A stretch of 64,000 bases of DNA from Natronorubrum halophilum (GTDB taxonomy: Archaea > Halobacteriota > Halobacteria > Halobacteriales > Natrialbaceae). Shown here piece by piece: positions 17,697 through 26,303 of the stretch. Position 1 is the first letter of the stretch, and each line of letters begins with the position of its first letter. The stretch spans positions 372,001-436,000 of the forward strand of contig NZ_QQTY01000001.1 in the NCBI RefSeq assembly GCF_003670115.1, in the 5' to 3' direction. The position numbers were made by a program, and so were the translations under genes. Under the pieces are notes generated by a model. That model was given only the letters and a program-made list of their open reading frames with translations, made no database searches and was not told the DNA's origin.

Positions 17697-17715
17697 TTTA
17701 CAACAGGTGTTATAG
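17697..17715 (-). promoter_or_regulatory. Putative TrmB operator, site 1
   Basis: Read on the minus strand this is TATAACACCTGTTGTAA, which shares ACACCTGTTGTAA with site 2 at 18979 and the core CCTGTTGT with site 3 at 26275. The arms TACA and TGTTA are partly symmetric. It lies in the divergent promoter region of the TrmB gene and of the membrane-protein gene, consistent with autoregulation. Confidence 0.55.
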
Positions 17716-17843
17716 ATAATCATCAATGCAGGAATTTACGACGCGTAACCGACGGGGCGTCTCGATCCGTCGCCGACGGCACCAGGCCCCTATTCGCCAC
17801 CTCTCGAGCGATCCGCGTTCCGCGGCACGGACGGTGAGTCGCA

Positions 17844-18920
17844 GTGGACGGTGAGGAACTCACCGAGACGCTCGAGGATGCGGGTCTTTCGCCGTACCAG
17901 GCGGACGCGTTCGTGACGCTGCTCGGGCTGGGATCCGCCTCGGCGACCGACATCGCGCAGGCGAGTTCGGTTCCCGACCCGCGAATCTACGACGTCCTGC
18001 GCGGACTCGAGGAGCAGGGGTACATCGAAACCTACGAGCAGGACAGTTTGCACGCTCGCGCTCACGACCCGACGGACGTGCTCAGGAATTTGCGGTCCCG
18101 CGCCGATCGCTTCGAGGCGGCGGCCGGCGAGATCGAGGACCGCTGGAGCCGTCCCGATCTCGAGGAGCACAAGGTGAGCATCGTCAAACGCCTCGATACG
18201 GTCCTGGCGCGAGCCGACGAACTGATTCGCGAGGCCGGGAATCAGGTTCAAATCGGCCTGACGCCCGCGCAGTTTGAGGATCTCTCGGACGCTCTCGCGA
18301 CTGCCCTCGAAAACGGCGTCGACGTCAAGGTCTGTCTGTTCCCCGAGATCGGGACGGAGTCGGCGCTGCCGTCGACGGACGCGCTGGCCCGCGCCTGTAC
18401 GGAAGCGCGATACCGCGATCTCTCCTCTCCCTTCCTGGCGCTGATCGACCGCTCGTGGACCTGTTTTTCCCCCCACGGCGACTCGACGAACGAGTACGGC
18501 GTGATCGTCAACGACCGGACCCTCGCGTACGTCTTCCACTGGTACTACCTCACCTGTCTCTGGGAGATCCACGAGACGATTTACTCGGATCGCCGCGACG
18601 AGCCGCCGATCACGTACGTCGATCTGCGACAGTGTCTCCGGGACGTCGAGCCCTTGCTCGAGGACGGCGTGACGATCGAAGCCACGGTCGTCGGGTTCGA
18701 AACCGACACGGGACGCGAGGTGACGAAGCGGGGAACGATCACCGATCTCACGTACGCCGGCGTTTCGGCCAGCGACGAACGGACGACACCGCTCCCCCAG
18801 CTCGCGGGCGAAGCCTCGATCACTCTCGAGGTCGGCGGGGAACGATACACGATCGGCGGCTGGGGGGCGATGCTCGAGGACCTCGAGGCGGTCCGGATCA
18901 CGATCGAGTCGCTCGAGTGA
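17844..18920 (+). CDS. TrmB family sugar-sensing transcriptional regulator
   Basis: This 358-residue protein has an N-terminal winged helix of TrmB type: LSPYQADAFVTLLGLGSASATDIA at about 15-38 (quoted in part), then VPDPRIYDVLRGLEEQGYI. A short coiled segment follows, then the phospholipase-D-like and C-terminal domains that bind sugars in characterised TrmB proteins. In archaea TrmB activates or represses sugar transport and central-metabolism genes depending on sugar and on operator position. A GTG start at 17844 is forced by an in-frame stop three codons upstream. Likely targets are its own gene, the ABC operon and the Gfo/Idh gene at 26304, which share a motif. Confidence 0.93.
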   Translation: MDGEELTETLEDAGLSPYQADAFVTLLGLGSASATDIAQASSVPDPRIYDVLRGLEEQGYIETYEQDSLHARAHDPTDVLRNLRSRADRFEAAAGEIEDRWSRPDLEEHKVSIVKRLDTVLARADELIREAGNQVQIGLTPAQFEDLSDALATALENGVDVKVCLFPEIGTESALPSTDALARACTEARYRDLSSPFLALIDRSWTCFSPHGDSTNEYGVIVNDRTLAYVFHWYYLTCLWEIHETIYSDRRDEPPITYVDLRQCLRDVEPLLEDGVTIEATVVGFETDTGREVTKRGTITDLTYAGVSASDERTTPLPQLAGEASITLEVGGERYTIGGWGAMLEDLEAVRITIESLE

Positions 18921-18978
18921 CGACGGAACGCCCGTCGTAGCTCCGCAATCTCCCGGCGTCTCGAGCGCGCGGTTTGAA

Positions 18979-19001
18979 TTAACTACACCTGTTGTAACAT
19001 T
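18979..19001 (+). promoter_or_regulatory. Putative TrmB operator, site 2
   Basis: TTAACTACACCTGTTGTAACA matches sites 1 and 3 and ends seven bases before the TATA box of the ABC transporter operon. A site directly upstream of the TATA/BRE region is where archaeal activators usually bind, so activation of the transporter is the simpler reading. Confidence 0.6.
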
Positions 19002-19007
19002 CCATCA

Positions 19008-19018
19008 AATATATATAG
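19008..19018 (+). promoter_or_regulatory. TATA box of the sugar ABC transporter operon
   Basis: AAATATATATA is centred about 29 bases before the ATG at 19042, predicting a leaderless message. Confidence 0.6.
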
Positions 19019-19041
19019 TACTGAGTATCATAGTTCTTAAT

Positions 19042-20523
19042 ATGAGTGAGAGACACTCACACTGGCGGAGTCGAACTGACTCGAGCGTTTCGCGTCGAAC
19101 GTTCGTCAAGGCGGCTGGGGCAACTGGTGCGGCGGCCGGTCTCGCGGGCTGTATTTACGGCGATAGTTCCAGTTCCGAGAACGCGATAACGATCGCGATG
19201 GGATCGACGACTATCGGCGACGTCAGGGACAACCTCCCGGATCTGCTCCACGAGAACGGAGTCGACGACGAGATCGAGATCGAGTTCAGCGAGCAGTCGG
19301 ACGACACCGGCGACCAGCGCGACAAGTATATCTCCTTGCTCGAAGCCCAGGAGACGACTCCCGACCTGTTCATGATGGACACCGGCTGGGCGAACGTCCT
19401 CATCGAACGGGGGTACATCGCGAACCTGTCCGAGGAACTGGACGACGAGACCCTTAGTCGGATCGACGAGGACTACTTCAACGCGTTCACCAACACGGTC
19501 CGCGATACGGAGAGCGGCGACCTCCACGGCGTCCCGCTGTACCCCGACTACGCGGTCATGCTGTACAACAAGGGGTACGCGCGCGAAGCCGGCTACTCCG
19601 ACGAGGACTTCGATCAGTGGGAATCCGAGCCGATGACCTGGCAGGAGTGGGCCGAGATGGCCGAGGAAATCGTCGCGGCGTCCGACGCCGAGTTCGGCTT
19701 TTCGACCCAGTGGGACGTCTACGAGGGAACCGCCTGCTGTACCTTCAACGAGGTCATGACCTCCTTCGGCGGCGCGTACTTCGGCGGCGAGGAGAACCTG
19801 GGCGGTCCCGTCGGCGAACGACCGGTAACCATCGACGAACCGGAGTTCATCGAGGCGCTCAGCATGATGTACACGCTCGCCGCCGACGAGGAAGACGAGT
19901 ACACGCTCGATGACTATCCCACGGGCGTCGCGTCGCCGGACATCACCCAATGGACGGAGAACCCGGCACTCGCACCGTTCACCGAGGGTAAAGCTGCGTT
20001 CCACCGGAACTGGCCGTACGCGATCGTCGAGGCCCTCAGCGGCGAGTACGATTTCGAGGACGAGGACGATCTCGGTGTGATGCCGATTCCCTACGCAGTC
20101 GAAGAAGGCGAGGGTGAGTATCCCGGAACCGGCGGTTCGACCTCGGCCCAGGGTGGTTGGCACATCGGCCTCAACCCCAACTCCGAGCAAACGGACGAGG
20201 CTCTGCAAGTGATCACCGCCATGACGGAAGACGACTTCAACCTCGGGATGCTCGAGGCTATCGCATGGCTGCCGCCGAAACCGGCTCTTTTCGACGCCGA
20301 CGAAGCGACCGATCCGGACACTATCGGAGACGTTGCCAACTACATGAACACGCTCCGGGTCGCAGGAGAGGGAGCAATGCCGCGGCCAGTCACCACAGAG
20401 TGGCCTTCCCAAGCGACGACGATCGCCGAGCAGGCCAACCAGGCCGTCGCCGGCGAGAAGAGTCCCGCAGACGCTGCGGCTGACCTACAGAGCGCGATCG
20501 AAGACATCGAATCGCAAGAATGA
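19042..20523 (+). CDS. Sugar ABC transporter substrate-binding lipoprotein
   Basis: This 493-residue family 1 solute-binding protein begins with a Tat signal (SRRTFVKAAG, twin arginines 18-19) and a lipobox LAGC with the acylated cysteine at 37. It would be exported folded and anchored outside the membrane. The mature part has the usual two-lobed pattern, including FMMDTGWANVLIERGY and GVPLYPDYAVMLYNKG. It binds a mono- or oligosaccharide and hands it to the two permeases. Its stop overlaps the first permease start by four bases (ATGA). Confidence 0.95.
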   Translation: MSERHSHWRSRTDSSVSRRTFVKAAGATGAAAGLAGCIYGDSSSSENAITIAMGSTTIGDVRDNLPDLLHENGVDDEIEIEFSEQSDDTGDQRDKYISLLEAQETTPDLFMMDTGWANVLIERGYIANLSEELDDETLSRIDEDYFNAFTNTVRDTESGDLHGVPLYPDYAVMLYNKGYAREAGYSDEDFDQWESEPMTWQEWAEMAEEIVAASDAEFGFSTQWDVYEGTACCTFNEVMTSFGGAYFGGEENLGGPVGERPVTIDEPEFIEALSMMYTLAADEEDEYTLDDYPTGVASPDITQWTENPALAPFTEGKAAFHRNWPYAIVEALSGEYDFEDEDDLGVMPIPYAVEEGEGEYPGTGGSTSAQGGWHIGLNPNSEQTDEALQVITAMTEDDFNLGMLEAIAWLPPKPALFDADEATDPDTIGDVANYMNTLRVAGEGAMPRPVTTEWPSQATTIAEQANQAVAGEKSPADAAADLQSAIEDIESQE

Positions 20524-21539
20524 GTACAGAACGACAGACGGTTGGCAGCGGCCGGGAATCCCGGCGATCGGGACCGGTCGTCGCGGTCACGCGGTGGCTC
20601 GAGAACCTGGGTGAAACGGCGTTCGCCTACCTGCTGTTGACGCCGGTGTTCGTCCTGTTGACCGCGATCGCGCTCTATCCGCTGCTGCGGACGTTCGAGC
20701 TGTCGATGTACACGGGTATCCTGGGAAACACCGATCCGGAGTTCGTCGGCTTCGAGCACTACGTCGACCTGTTCACCGGTAATGCGAACTCGAGTTTACC
20801 CGGTTCGGTCACATTCCTCCCCGAAGTCTACACGGACGGGACCTTCCCGTTCGTTCACGTCGAGGGCTGGGTCCGGAGTACGCTGGTCGTAACGATCCTC
20901 TTTGCGGTCGTGAGCGTCTTCTTCGAGACCCTGATCGGGTTCGGGCAGGCGCTCGTGCTCGACAAGGAGTTCCGCGGACGGCGCTGGGTACGTGCGGCGA
21001 TCATCATCCCGTGGGCGATTCCGCTGGTCATTCAGGGAATGATCTTCTACCTGATGTTCCACCCGAGTACCGGGTTCCTGACCCAGTACCTTTCGACGAT
21101 GGGGATCGTCGCGGAGACGAACACCCTCAACGATCCGATGAGTGCGTTCCTTATCGTCACCGTCGCGGACATCTGGAAGACGACGGCGTTCATGGCGTTG
21201 CTGATCCTCGCCGGACTCCAGAGCATCGATCGAAGCCTCTACGACGTCGCGAAGGTCGCCGGGGCCTCGAAGTGGCAGCAGTTCAAACTGGTCACGTTCC
21301 CGCTGGTCCTGCCTTCGCTCGGTATCGCCGTCCTCTTCCGAACGGTCGACGCGATGCGGATCTACGGGCTGATCGACTCCGTCTCGAGTTGTACGACTGT
21401 CCCGTCGCTATCGTGTATGGTCATCGAGACGTTCTACTCGAGTCGCGGACTGGCCTCCGCGATCGCGTTCGTGACCGCCGGTATCATCGGCGTGATCGTG
21501 ACCGGCGTCATCTACCAGCAGTACAAGGAGGGGTTCTGA
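20520..21539 (+). CDS. Sugar ABC transporter permease, MalF/UgpA type
   Basis: This 339-residue inner-membrane subunit has six main hydrophobic segments and the coupling-helix EAA-like motif YDVAKVAGASKWQQFKLVTFP near residue 240-260 (in part). It pairs with the next gene product to form the channel. It overlaps the binding-protein gene by four bases and lies one base before the second permease. Confidence 0.95.
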   Translation: MSTERQTVGSGRESRRSGPVVAVTRWLENLGETAFAYLLLTPVFVLLTAIALYPLLRTFELSMYTGILGNTDPEFVGFEHYVDLFTGNANSSLPGSVTFLPEVYTDGTFPFVHVEGWVRSTLVVTILFAVVSVFFETLIGFGQALVLDKEFRGRRWVRAAIIIPWAIPLVIQGMIFYLMFHPSTGFLTQYLSTMGIVAETNTLNDPMSAFLIVTVADIWKTTAFMALLILAGLQSIDRSLYDVAKVAGASKWQQFKLVTFPLVLPSLGIAVLFRTVDAMRIYGLIDSVSSCTTVPSLSCMVIETFYSSRGLASAIAFVTAGIIGVIVTGVIYQQYKEGF

Positions 21540-21540
21540 C

Positions 21541-22539
21541 ATGGCAACAGCATCCGACCACGGAACCGACGCGACCGACGCGGACGAGGGGCTGTTGAAC
21601 AGTTGGGTTCGCGGCGTCCTCGAAGAGGACGGCAAGCGCCAGCGCCTCTACAGGGCGCTGTTCTGGGTCGCGTGTACCTTCTTCCTCGTGACGACGCTGT
21701 TCCCGTTCTACTGGCTGCTCGTCCTCGCACTCACGCCGAATAGCCAGATTCTCACGGGCGACTGGAGCCTGCCGATTATCGGGATCGAGTTCCCCCATCC
21801 GCAGGGGTTCAACGTCTACGCGTTCGTCGAGGTGTTCCAGCAGGTTCCGTTCCACCTCTACGTCTTCAACAGCTTCGTGCTCGCGACGACGACGACGATC
21901 ATCGTCCTCGCCGTGGCGACCCTCGCGGGGTACGTGTTCGGACGCCTCGAATTCCCCGGTCGCGGAGCGTTGATGCTCGCGGTGCTGATGATCTCGTACT
22001 TTCCGCCGGCGGCGTTTCTCATCCCGCTGTTCGACGCGTTCCTCGGAAACGCGGTCGTCATCCCGTTTTTGGGGATCGAGTTGTTCCAGGCCCCGCGGCT
22101 GGTGAACACGCCTGGCTCGATGATCATGCCCTTTAGCGCGCTGTTCCTGCCGCTCGCGATATTCATCCTGACGACGTTCTACGCCCAGATTCCGGACGGG
22201 CTCGAAGACGCCGCCAGGGTGGAGGGAACGACCCGGCTCGGCGCGCTGTTCCGGGTCATCATGCCGCTGTCGGCACCCGGCGTCGCGACGGCCGCCGTGT
22301 TGACCTTCATCGCCGTCTACAACGAGTATTTCTTCAGTTCGATCATGGCACTGGAGAGCCAGCCCGAGAACTGGTCACCCCTCGTCGGCGGCATCCTGAG
22401 CTACCAGACGCAGTACACGACGGACTTCAACTTGATGGCGGCGGCGAGTATCATCGGCGTGTTGCCCATGTTGATCCTCGTGATCGTCGCACAGGAAAAG
22501 ATTGTCAGCGGCCTGACTGACGGAGCACTCAAAGAGTAA
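21541..22539 (+). CDS. Sugar ABC transporter permease, MalG/UgpE type
   Basis: This 332-residue membrane protein starts with an acidic cytoplasmic tail. Six hydrophobic segments follow, with the EAA-type coupling motif DGLEDAARVEGTTRLGALF near residues 219-237. It belongs to the second permease class of carbohydrate ABC importers. It is packed one base after the first permease and two bases before the ATPase gene. Confidence 0.95.
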   Translation: MATASDHGTDATDADEGLLNSWVRGVLEEDGKRQRLYRALFWVACTFFLVTTLFPFYWLLVLALTPNSQILTGDWSLPIIGIEFPHPQGFNVYAFVEVFQQVPFHLYVFNSFVLATTTTIIVLAVATLAGYVFGRLEFPGRGALMLAVLMISYFPPAAFLIPLFDAFLGNAVVIPFLGIELFQAPRLVNTPGSMIMPFSALFLPLAIFILTTFYAQIPDGLEDAARVEGTTRLGALFRVIMPLSAPGVATAAVLTFIAVYNEYFFSSIMALESQPENWSPLVGGILSYQTQYTTDFNLMAAASIIGVLPMLILVIVAQEKIVSGLTDGALKE

Positions 22540-22541
22540 CA

Positions 22542-23762
22542 ATGGCACGAGTACGACTCAACGACGTTACGAAACGCTACGAAGACATCACCGCAGTCAA
22601 CGAGATGAACCTCGAGATCGAGGACGGCGAGTTCATCTGTCTCGTCGGCCCCTCCGGCTGTGGCAAGTCGACGACGATGGAGACCATCGCGGGGCTCACG
22701 AAACCGAGCGAGGGAACGGTCCACATCGGCGACACCGACGTTACGAAGCTCCCGCCGAAAGATCGCGGGGTTTCGATGGTCTTCCAGAACATCGCGCTGT
22801 TCCCGCACATGGACGTCTACGACAACATCTCCTTCGGCCTCCGACTGCGGAAATACGACAAAGCGGAGATCGACGAGCGGGTCGAGCAGGCGTCCGATAT
22901 CGTCCAGCTCGAGGGGATGCTCGATCGCATGCCCGACGAGCTCTCGGGCGGCCAGCAACAGCGGGTGGCGATCGCTCGCGCGATCGTTCGTAACCCCGAC
23001 GTCTTCCTGATGGACGAGCCACTCGCCAACCTGGACGCGAAGCTGCGCGTCCACATGCGCACCGAACTCCAGCGGCTCCACAAGCAACTGGACACGACGA
23101 TCATCTACGTCACGCACGATCAGGCGGAGGCGATGACCATGTCCGATCGGATTGCCGTCATCAACGCCGGCGAACTCCAGCAGATCGATCCGCCGCTGGT
23201 CTGTTACAACGAACCGGTGAACCTGTTCGTCGCCGGCTTCATCGGCTCGCCGTCGATGAACTTCGTCGACGGCGAACTGACCGAGAAGGGACTGGCAACC
23301 GATCACTTCGACCTCGAGTTCGACGTCGACGGGCTCGAACTCGCTCCCGGCGACGCCGTCACGATGGGGATTCGGCCGGAGGACATCTATCCGACGGCGC
23401 AGTCGTCGTCGCTATCGAGTTCCTCGGCCGGCATCGACGCGACGACCGACGTCCTCGAGCCGATGGGCGACGAAATCTTCGTCTACCTCACGCTCGACGG
23501 CTCGAGCGCCGAGACGATGACGAGCACGGAGGCGTCGACCGCCTCGAACCAGCTACAGATGAGCGTCGATCCGGACTCGGCGATCGGCGAGGGCGAAAAC
23601 ATCACCGTCGTGCTCGATCGGTCGAAGATCCACCTGTTCGAGACGGCGTCGGGCGACGCGGTCGCTCACGGAATCGAGACGGTCTCGAAACCGGATGCGG
23701 ATCGGGCGAGCGCGAAAGTCGAAGCCGAAGCAGAAGCGGACGCGGGTGGGCGACATGAGTAG
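22542..23762 (+). CDS. Sugar ABC transporter ATP-binding protein, MalK type
   Basis: This 406-residue ATPase has Walker [10 protein letters not shown] (36-44), the signature LSGGQQQR, Walker B VFLMDEP and the H-loop [10 protein letters not shown]-terminal TOBE/OB extension of about 150 residues, typical of MalK/UgpC-type subunits, includes MGIRPEDIY. The tail is enriched in alanine and glutamate. It energises import through the two preceding permeases. The last codons overlap the start of the small membrane-protein gene. Confidence 0.95.
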   Translation: MARVRLNDVTKRYEDITAVNEMNLEIEDGEFICLVGPSGCGKSTTMETIAGLTKPSEGTVHIGDTDVTKLPPKDRGVSMVFQNIALFPHMDVYDNISFGLRLRKYDKAEIDERVEQASDIVQLEGMLDRMPDELSGGQQQRVAIARAIVRNPDVFLMDEPLANLDAKLRVHMRTELQRLHKQLDTTIIYVTHDQAEAMTMSDRIAVINAGELQQIDPPLVCYNEPVNLFVAGFIGSPSMNFVDGELTEKGLATDHFDLEFDVDGLELAPGDAVTMGIRPEDIYPTAQSSSLSSSSAGIDATTDVLEPMGDEIFVYLTLDGSSAETMTSTEASTASNQLQMSVDPDSAIGEGENITVVLDRSKIHLFETASGDAVAHGIETVSKPDADRASAKVEAEAEADAGGRHE

Positions 23763-23955
23763 CCTCGTACCGGTCGTCTACTACGGCGGCGCGACGGTCC
23801 TGTTTTTCTTCTGGATCTACGGGATCGTCTCGTTCGCACTGGACGTAAAGAACAAGATCGTTCCCGGAATCCGACAGTATCGTCGCGGCCGAACGCACCC
23901 CGATCACCGCCAACACGACAATGAACACACAGCAGACGAAGAGCAGTTGTACTGA
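23755..23955 (+). CDS. Small single-span membrane protein at the end of the ABC operon
   Basis: This 66-residue protein has one hydrophobic segment (about residues 5-31, including VYYGGATVLFFFWIYGIVSF), a basic stretch KNKIVPGIRQYRRGR, and a polar histidine- and acid-rich tail. The ATG at 23755 lies inside the last codons of the ATPase gene, so translational coupling is expected. No enzymatic motif is visible. A role as an accessory or regulatory subunit of the importer is inferred only from position and coupling. Confidence 0.75.
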   Translation: MSSLVPVVYYGGATVLFFFWIYGIVSFALDVKNKIVPGIRQYRRGRTHPDHRQHDNEHTADEEQLY

Positions 23956-24018
23956 GCGCAGAGCCGAAGACGGCCGATTGACAGCCGCGTTCGCGCGGAC
24001 GACGCCGACGGAGGACCG

Positions 24019-25095
24019 GTGACCGTGACGGCGACGTCACCATACATCCGAACCGGAATCGTCGGCCTCGGCAACATCGGCCACCACCACGCCGACCGTC
24101 TCGTCGAACTCGGCGTGCCGCTGGTCGGCGGCATGGACGTCTCCGAGAAGGCCTGCGAGCGATTCGCTTCCCGGTACGACGTCGAGACCTACACGGACCA
24201 CCACGCCCTCTACGACGACGTCGACGCCGTCGTGATCACCACGCCGAACAAGTTCCACGAGGAGTACGCCGTCGCCGCGTTCGAGCGGGACTTGCACGTC
24301 CTGCTCGAGAAGCCGCTGGCACACTCGATCGGGAGCGCCGAACGGATCGCCGCCGCGGCGGCGAACACCGACGGAACGTGCACGGTCGGGTTCAACAACC
24401 GATTCCTGAACGCCGTGAAACTCCTCAGGGATCGGATTGAGCGCGGCGAACTCGGCGAGGTGACCCACGTCGAGGCCAACTACGTCCGTCGACGGGGCGT
24501 TCCCGGCCGCGGGTCGTGGTTCACTCGCCGCGAGATTTCCGGCGGCGGCGCGCTCATCGACCTCGGCGTCCACGCGATCGATCTCTCGTTGTACCTGTTG
24601 GGCTACCCCGACGCCGAAGAGGTCTCGGGCGTCACCCGCTCGGAGTTCGGCTCTCGCGAGGACTACGCCTACCTCGAGATGTGGGGCGACGACGCGGACT
24701 CGGCGACGTTCGACGTCGACGACTCCGCGAGCGCGTTCGTCCGCTGTGCCGACGACAGGACGATCAGCCTCGAGGTCGCGTGGGCGACGAACCGACCGCC
24801 GACCCACGAGTTCGTCGTCCGGGGAACCGAGGCCGCCGCTCGGTTCGACCTCCTCACGAACGACCTCACGATTCACTCGGCGGGCGCGGAGGGCACCGAC
24901 CACCTGTCGGATACGACCATCGAAACCCGCGAGAACGACACGCACGCCGACGAGCAGGCGGCGTTCTTCGACTCGATCACCGACGGGAGAGATGGCGGCT
25001 CGAGCATCGACGAGGCCCTGACCGTACAGCGCGTCGTCGACGGCATCTACCGCTCGAGCGACGGCGGGCGAACGGTCGCGCTCGGCGACCGCTGA
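24019..25095 (+). CDS. Gfo/Idh/MocA family oxidoreductase (first copy)
   Basis: This 358-residue NAD(P)-dependent dehydrogenase has the Rossmann motif VGLGNIGHHH near residues 16-25 and the family EKP motif in LLEKPLAHS near 98. The C-terminal substrate-binding domain contains GGGALIDLGVHAIDL with the catalytic-type Asp and His. Family members oxidise or epimerise sugars, inositols and sugar glycosides. The start is a GTG 63 bases after the small membrane protein, so it probably belongs to the ABC transcript and acts on the imported substrate. Confidence 0.92.
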   Translation: MTVTATSPYIRTGIVGLGNIGHHHADRLVELGVPLVGGMDVSEKACERFASRYDVETYTDHHALYDDVDAVVITTPNKFHEEYAVAAFERDLHVLLEKPLAHSIGSAERIAAAAANTDGTCTVGFNNRFLNAVKLLRDRIERGELGEVTHVEANYVRRRGVPGRGSWFTRREISGGGALIDLGVHAIDLSLYLLGYPDAEEVSGVTRSEFGSREDYAYLEMWGDDADSATFDVDDSASAFVRCADDRTISLEVAWATNRPPTHEFVVRGTEAAARFDLLTNDLTIHSAGAEGTDHLSDTTIETRENDTHADEQAAFFDSITDGRDGGSSIDEALTVQRVVDGIYRSSDGGRTVALGDR

Positions 25096-25214
25096 CGCTC
25101 GAGTATCGTCCTCGAGCGTAATCCCCTGGATCGCCGTTCACGACGAAAATTCGGCCGACCATCGGGAGACGAGTAGCGTCGCCTGCATTTTTATTTCTAA
25201 TATTATGATACCGG

Positions 25215-25223
25215 AATTTATTT
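25215..25223 (+). promoter_or_regulatory. TATA box of the TIM-barrel isomerase gene
   Basis: AATTTATTT is centred about 30 bases before the ATG at 25249. An earlier in-frame ATG at 25234 lies too close to the box to be the start of a leaderless transcript. Confidence 0.5.
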
Positions 25224-25248
25224 CACGACGACGATGCTACCGGGTCGT

Positions 25249-26217
25249 ATGGACATCGGCGTACACACCCCACCGCTGGCGGACGAATCGCTCGAAGACG
25301 CGCTCGCGTACCTCTCCGATATCGGTGTCGACGCGATCGAACCCGGCGTCGGCGGCTACCCCGGCGACGACCACCTCGTCCGTCGGGAGTACTTAGACGA
25401 CGAGGACGCCCGGACCGAACTGCGCGACCTCCTCGAGACCTACGACATGCGAATCAGCGCGCTCGCGACGCACAACAATCCGCTGCACCCCGACGACGAA
25501 CGAGCCGAAGCGGCCGACACCGAACTCCGCGAAGCGATCCGGCTCGCCGACCAACTCGACGTACGTACGGTCACCTGCTTTTCCGGACTTCCCGCGGGGG
25601 GTCCAAACGACGAGGTGCCGAACTGGATCACGGCCCCGTGGCCCTCGGAACACGCCGACGCCCACGAGTACCAGTGGGAGCAGGCGGTGTCGTACTGGGG
25701 CGAACTGGCCGCCCACGCCGACGAGCACGGCGTCGATATCGCGATCGAGATGCACCCGAACATGCTGGTCTACGAACCCCACGGGATGGCCCGCCTACGC
25801 GCGGAGACGAACGAGCGCGTCGGCGCGAACTTCGATCCCTCGCACCTCTACTGGCAGGGCATCTCGATCACCGACGCGATCCGGTACCTCGGCGAGCGAG
25901 ACGCCATCCACCACTTCCATGCCAAGGACACCAGGGTCTACGAGGAACAGGCGCGGGAGAAGGGCGTCCTCGACACGACGGCCTACGACGACGAGCCGAA
26001 CCGCTCGTGGCTCTTCCGATCGGTCGGCTACGGCCACGACGAATCCCACTGGAAGGACCTCGTCTCGACGCTGCGCATGGTCGGCTACGACGGTGCCCTG
26101 AGCATCGAACACGAGGACTCGCTGACGAGTTCCCGGGAGGGCCTGGAGAAAGCCGTCGACCTCCTCGAGCGGGCGATCTTCCGGGAACAGCCCGGCGAGG
26201 CCTACTGGGCGGAGTAG
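25249..26217 (+). CDS. Sugar phosphate isomerase/epimerase family TIM-barrel protein
   Basis: This 322-residue protein belongs to the xylose-isomerase-like/AP-endonuclease-2 barrel superfamily. Metal ligands are visible in IAIEMHPNM, GANFDPSHLYW, HFHAKDT and LSIEHED, the expected Glu, Asp, His, Glu series. Members isomerise or epimerise ketoses, dehydrate inosose (IolE), or cleave 3-keto sugars. Between two Gfo/Idh genes, it most simply acts on a keto-sugar made by them. The exact reaction is inferred, not shown. Confidence 0.9.
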   Translation: MDIGVHTPPLADESLEDALAYLSDIGVDAIEPGVGGYPGDDHLVRREYLDDEDARTELRDLLETYDMRISALATHNNPLHPDDERAEAADTELREAIRLADQLDVRTVTCFSGLPAGGPNDEVPNWITAPWPSEHADAHEYQWEQAVSYWGELAAHADEHGVDIAIEMHPNMLVYEPHGMARLRAETNERVGANFDPSHLYWQGISITDAIRYLGERDAIHHFHAKDTRVYEEQAREKGVLDTTAYDDEPNRSWLFRSVGYGHDESHWKDLVSTLRMVGYDGALSIEHEDSLTSSREGLEKAVDLLERAIFREQPGEAYWAE

Positions 26218-26274
26218 CGATCACCCCCCGAATCCGCCGCCGGTCCGACTAGACCGGTGCCGTGACGGCAAGTT

Positions 26275-26296
26275 CTAACTACTCCTGTTGTGAAAG
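26275..26296 (+). promoter_or_regulatory. Putative TrmB operator, site 3
   Basis: CTAACTACTCCTGTTGTGAAA matches site 2 with a few changes. It ends eight bases before the ATG at 26304 and covers the place where the TATA box of a leaderless gene should be. Its effect may therefore differ from that at the ABC promoter. Confidence 0.5.
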
Positions 26297-26303
26297 AATA
26301 CGT

